Assembly (NCBI RefSeq): GCF_000429585.1
Contig: NZ_AUCD01000015.1
Coordinates: forward strand, 1-35,296
DNA from: Atopococcus tabaci DSM 17538
Lineage (GTDB): Bacteria; Bacillota; Bacilli; Lactobacillales; Carnobacteriaceae_A
Reading direction: 5' to 3'
Length of the DNA: 35,296 nucleotides
The notes under the pieces were generated by a model, which saw only the letters and a list, made by a program, of their open reading frames with translations, was not told the origin of the DNA and made no database searches. A program made the translations under genes and the position numbers. Below are positions 33,080-35,296 of the stretch, piece after piece (positions within the stretch are counted from its first letter, which is position 1; each line of letters starts with the position of its first letter).

Positions 33080-33157
33080 ATGTTACAGCAATTTTTTGAT
33101 ATAAATGAATTCTCGAATGAGAACGAAGAAAACTTTGGCCTGGTGTACCGTCGTTGA
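33080..33157 (+). CDS. Putative leader peptide of cshA, 25 aa
   Basis: ATG at 33080 has GGAG 6 bases upstream. The peptide starts MLQQFFDINEF, is rich in Asn/Glu and ends LVYRR. Its last codons lie in the 5' arm of the terminator hairpin (33139-33146) and its stop TGA (33155-33157) is in the loop, the arrangement of translation-coupled attenuators. No homolog is known to me. Confidence 0.45.
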   Translation: MLQQFFDINEFSNENEENFGLVYRR

Positions 33158-33175
33158 AGAGGACACCAGGTTTTT
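33139..33175 (+). terminator. Terminator (attenuator) in the cshA leader
   Basis: CCTGGTGT (33139-33146) pairs with ACACCAGG (33163-33170) around a 16-base loop, followed by TTTTTC. It lies about 100 bases after the -10 and 130 before the cshA start. A second long-range pair, GAGGCAAG (33207 area) with CTTGCCTC (33274 area), follows. Confidence 0.7.
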
Positions 33176-33307
33176 CTATGAGCGGTGACCCGTTTCTGCT
33201 GTGGAGGCAAGAAACTGGACCATATTTTAACTGACAAGTAAAATGAAATCAGGAAGAATCAGTTCGATTGCTTGCCTCAACTAAGCACATATACAGGAGG
33301 AAAACGA

Positions 33308-34753
33308 GTGAAATTTACCGAACTCAATTTAGCACCAGAATTACTTCAATCCATCGAACGCATGGGATTTGAAGAGATGTCCCCTATTCAAGAACAAACG
33401 ATCCCTTTGGCATTGGAAGGACATGACGTCATTGGTCAAGCCCAAACCGGAACAGGGAAGACAGCTGCCTTTGGTTTGCCGATGCTGCAAAAAATCGACA
33501 CCAAAAACCGCAGTGTTCAAGGATTGGTCATCGCACCAACCCGTGAATTGGCTATCCAGGTACAGGAAGAATTGTTCCGTTTAAGCCGCGACAAGCGCGT
33601 CCGCGTGCAAGCCGTTTACGGAGGAGCGGACATCCGTCGTCAAATCCGTGCCCTTAAAGATGGAGCACACATCGTTGTTGGAACACCAGGACGTATGTTG
33701 GACCACATTCGCCGTAAAACGTTGAGATTGGATGGTGTGCAAACACTTGTCTTGGACGAAGCAGACGAAATGTTGAACATGGGCTTCATCGAAGACATCG
33801 AATCCATCATCAAAGAGGTGCCGGAAACACGTCAAACGTTGTTGTTCTCAGCGACTATGCCGGAACCGATCAAACGTATCGGCGTAAAATTCATGAAAAA
33901 TCCGGAACTTGTCCGCATCAAAACAAAAACATTGTCCGCAGCGAACATCGAACAATACTTCACGAAAGCGCGTGACAACGAGAAATTTGATGTGATGACT
34001 CGTTTGATGGACATCCAAAATCCGGAAGCGTCTATCGTTTTTGCCCGCACAAAACGTCGTGTTGACGAATTGGCACGAGGACTTGAAATGCGTGGATACA
34101 ACGCAGAAGGCATTCACGGAGACTTGTCTCAAAGCAAACGGATGAGTGTCTTGAAGTCCTTCAAACAAGGAAATGTCGACATTTTAGTGGCGACTGACGT
34201 AGCTGCTCGTGGACTGGATATCTCTGGTGTCACACACGTCTACAACTTCGATATTCCACAAGACCCAGAAAGCTATGTACACCGCATCGGCCGTACTGGA
34301 CGTGCAGGAGCAAAAGGGGTTTCCGTCACGTTTGTCACACCAAACGAAATGAGCTACCTGCGCACGATTGAAGACTTGACGAAACAGCAAATGACTCCGC
34401 TTCGTCCACCAACAGACGCGGAAGCATTGGAAAGCCAAGTTCAAAGTGCGATGGAAGACATCGACAAACTGGTCGTAGACAATGGCTTGGATCGATACAA
34501 AAATGCTGCTGACACATTGTTGAGCTCTTACTCTGCGGAAGATTTGGCAGCGGCATTGGTGAAATCGATGGTCAAAGACCCGACTGAAATTCCGGTTCGT
34601 ATCACTCCGGAACGTCCGTTGCCATCGAAAAAACGCCGCAATAAAGGCTTCAACCGAAAAGGCGGAAAAGGAAACAACCGTCGTGGACGTGGAGGCGAGC
34701 GTGGAGGAAGACGCCGCGATAACCGCGACAACCGTAAAAAATACAACAAGTAA
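33308..34753 (+). CDS. cshA: DEAD-box RNA helicase CshA
   Basis: A 481-aa ATP-dependent RNA helicase involved in ribosome assembly, mRNA decay and cold growth in Firmicutes. The helicase motifs are complete: Q motif region [16 protein letters not shown] (I), PTRELAIQ (Ia), VLDEADEML (II), FSATMP (III), DVAARGLDI (V) and [10 protein letters not shown] (VI). The C-terminus from about residue 430 is basic and rich in Arg/Gly, for RNA binding. GTG at 33308 with AGGAGG 7 bases upstream is the likely start; an upstream frame to 33272 lacks a site. The leader suggests control by attenuation. The repeat copy B supplies its terminator. Confidence 0.95.
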   Translation: MKFTELNLAPELLQSIERMGFEEMSPIQEQTIPLALEGHDVIGQAQTGTGKTAAFGLPMLQKIDTKNRSVQGLVIAPTRELAIQVQEELFRLSRDKRVRVQAVYGGADIRRQIRALKDGAHIVVGTPGRMLDHIRRKTLRLDGVQTLVLDEADEMLNMGFIEDIESIIKEVPETRQTLLFSATMPEPIKRIGVKFMKNPELVRIKTKTLSAANIEQYFTKARDNEKFDVMTRLMDIQNPEASIVFARTKRRVDELARGLEMRGYNAEGIHGDLSQSKRMSVLKSFKQGNVDILVATDVAARGLDISGVTHVYNFDIPQDPESYVHRIGRTGRAGAKGVSVTFVTPNEMSYLRTIEDLTKQQMTPLRPPTDAEALESQVQSAMEDIDKLVVDNGLDRYKNAADTLLSSYSAEDLAAALVKSMVKDPTEIPVRITPERPLPSKKRRNKGFNRKGGKGNNRRGRGGERGGRRRDNRDNRKKYNK

Positions 34754-34762
34754 GCTCGAAAA

Positions 34763-34935
34763 AGAGAGGCTAGGACAAAAATCCCAGCCTCTTCTGCGTT
34801 TCCGAATAGGCCAGCGAAAATGCGCTCCAAAATGCAGACCCGACGTCCACTTCACGAATAATGCTCGAGGGGCTTCGCCCCTCATCCGCTTATTCGCTCC
34901 AACGGTTCGGGTCTAAACGCATTTTGTCCCGCTCT
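34763..34935. repeat. Complex hairpin repeat, copy B (compact)
   Basis: Near-identical to copy A at 15226-15540 but lacking two hairpin arms. It starts with GAGAGGCTAGGACAAAA, whose hairpin with TCCCAGCCTC terminates cshA, and ends in TTTTGTCCCGCTCT, which can pair with the start. The centre holds GAGGGGC-TTC-GCCCCTC, a perfect hairpin. Confidence 0.8.
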
Positions 34936-34981
34936 ACTAATCTTAGTATGTTTTTCTTTGTGAATGCTATGTGTAAAATAG

Positions 34982-35296
34982 TTGTCGGAAAGTAAAATAG
35001 TAGGGTAAGAAATTAAAGTAGACAAAAAGGAAGAAGACCCTTAATCTAGAGATAACCACAAATCCAGAAAAGAGGTCTTCTTATGAATCAAATTATAGCA
35101 GAAATTGCCAGTATATTAAAGGATTCTGAAACATTATTAGACAGTGAAATACGATTAGATCAATACCTTCCAAAAGTCATGTGTGAGCTGGTTTCCAAAG
35201 CAATCGAGATGATTGATTTGGAATTAATTCATACTTATAAAGAAAAAGGATACGATATACAGAAAACAATGAAACGTACCGTTCAGTTCTCTTACG
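34982..35296 (+). mobile_element. Left end of an ISLre2-like insertion sequence, partial
   Basis: A new transposase gene begins at 35083, preceded by about 100 bases of A/T-rich sequence (GTAAAATAGTAGGGTAAG near 34992 may be the terminal repeat). The element continues beyond the window, so ends and target duplication cannot be checked. Confidence 0.5.
35083..35296 (+). CDS. Transposase, N-terminal part (ISLre2-like), partial
   Basis: ATG at 35083 with AAGAGGTC upstream opens a frame that runs to the end of the window (71 codons). The start, MNQIIAEIASILKDSETLL, followed by a segment with SKAIEMIDLELIHTYKEKGY and KRTVQFSY, resembles the N-terminus of ISLre2-family transposases (once called UPF0236). 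The catalytic part is not in the window. Confidence 0.65.
   Translation, partial: MNQIIAEIASILKDSETLLDSEIRLDQYLPKVMCELVSKAIEMIDLELIHTYKEKGYDIQKTMKRTVQFSY

Overview
The window looks like chromosome of a low-to-middle GC member of the Firmicutes. The gene neighbourhoods (lipL next to an EF1143/YwfO-type HD hydrolase, ywiB-rpoE, fba followed by bioY, murZ and rho, and ddl-murF-cshA) and the AGGAGG ribosome sites point to Bacilli, most probably Lactobacillales. A family or genus cannot be fixed from the sequence alone. It has transposase fragments at both ends: an IS1380-like end on the left and the start of an ISLre2-like element on the right.

Left part (1-6807): an IS end that cuts a small ORF; a 65-aa gene behind a structured leader and terminator; a PfpI/DJ-1 protein; methylglyoxal synthase; a DUF378 membrane protein; and, on the minus strand, an adenosylcobalamin-dependent ribonucleotide reductase (nrdJ). 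nrdJ is split by a 1237-nt group I intron that carries a LAGLIDADG homing endonuclease gene. Its upstream region holds a good promoter and two NrdR-like boxes.

Middle (7340-21895): a four-gene one-carbon operon (fhs, fchA, folD, formyl-THF cyclo-ligase), a sugar ABC importer without its ATPase, and a folate ECF transporter subunit (folT) behind a THF riboswitch. Then come, on the minus strand, a GcvT-family protein under a promoter with a cre site, an Ohr/OsmC peroxidase, a Cof phosphatase, an HD hydrolase and LipL, and on the plus strand ywiB and rpoE. The folate genes form a theme: formate activation, interconversion of C1-folates, salvage of 5-formyl-THF and folate uptake.

Sigma-I module (21972-25308, minus): sigI, rsgI with a long Asp-rich tail, a lipoprotein that joins an RsgI-like ectodomain to a PepSY domain (now frameshifted), and a secreted protein with two PepSY domains. 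sigI and the last gene share an unusual promoter motif, GACCCC-N19-CGTATTCTA, with identical spacing. This is the best candidate for an undescribed regulatory system here: an envelope-sensing sigma-I regulon with PepSY effectors.

Right part (25645-35296): fba, bioY, murZ, rho, rpmE2, ddl, murF and cshA, mostly housekeeping. cshA has a long leader with a small ORF that runs into a terminator hairpin, typical of attenuation. A complex hairpin repeat occurs twice, after folT and after cshA; the first copy has extra hairpin arms.
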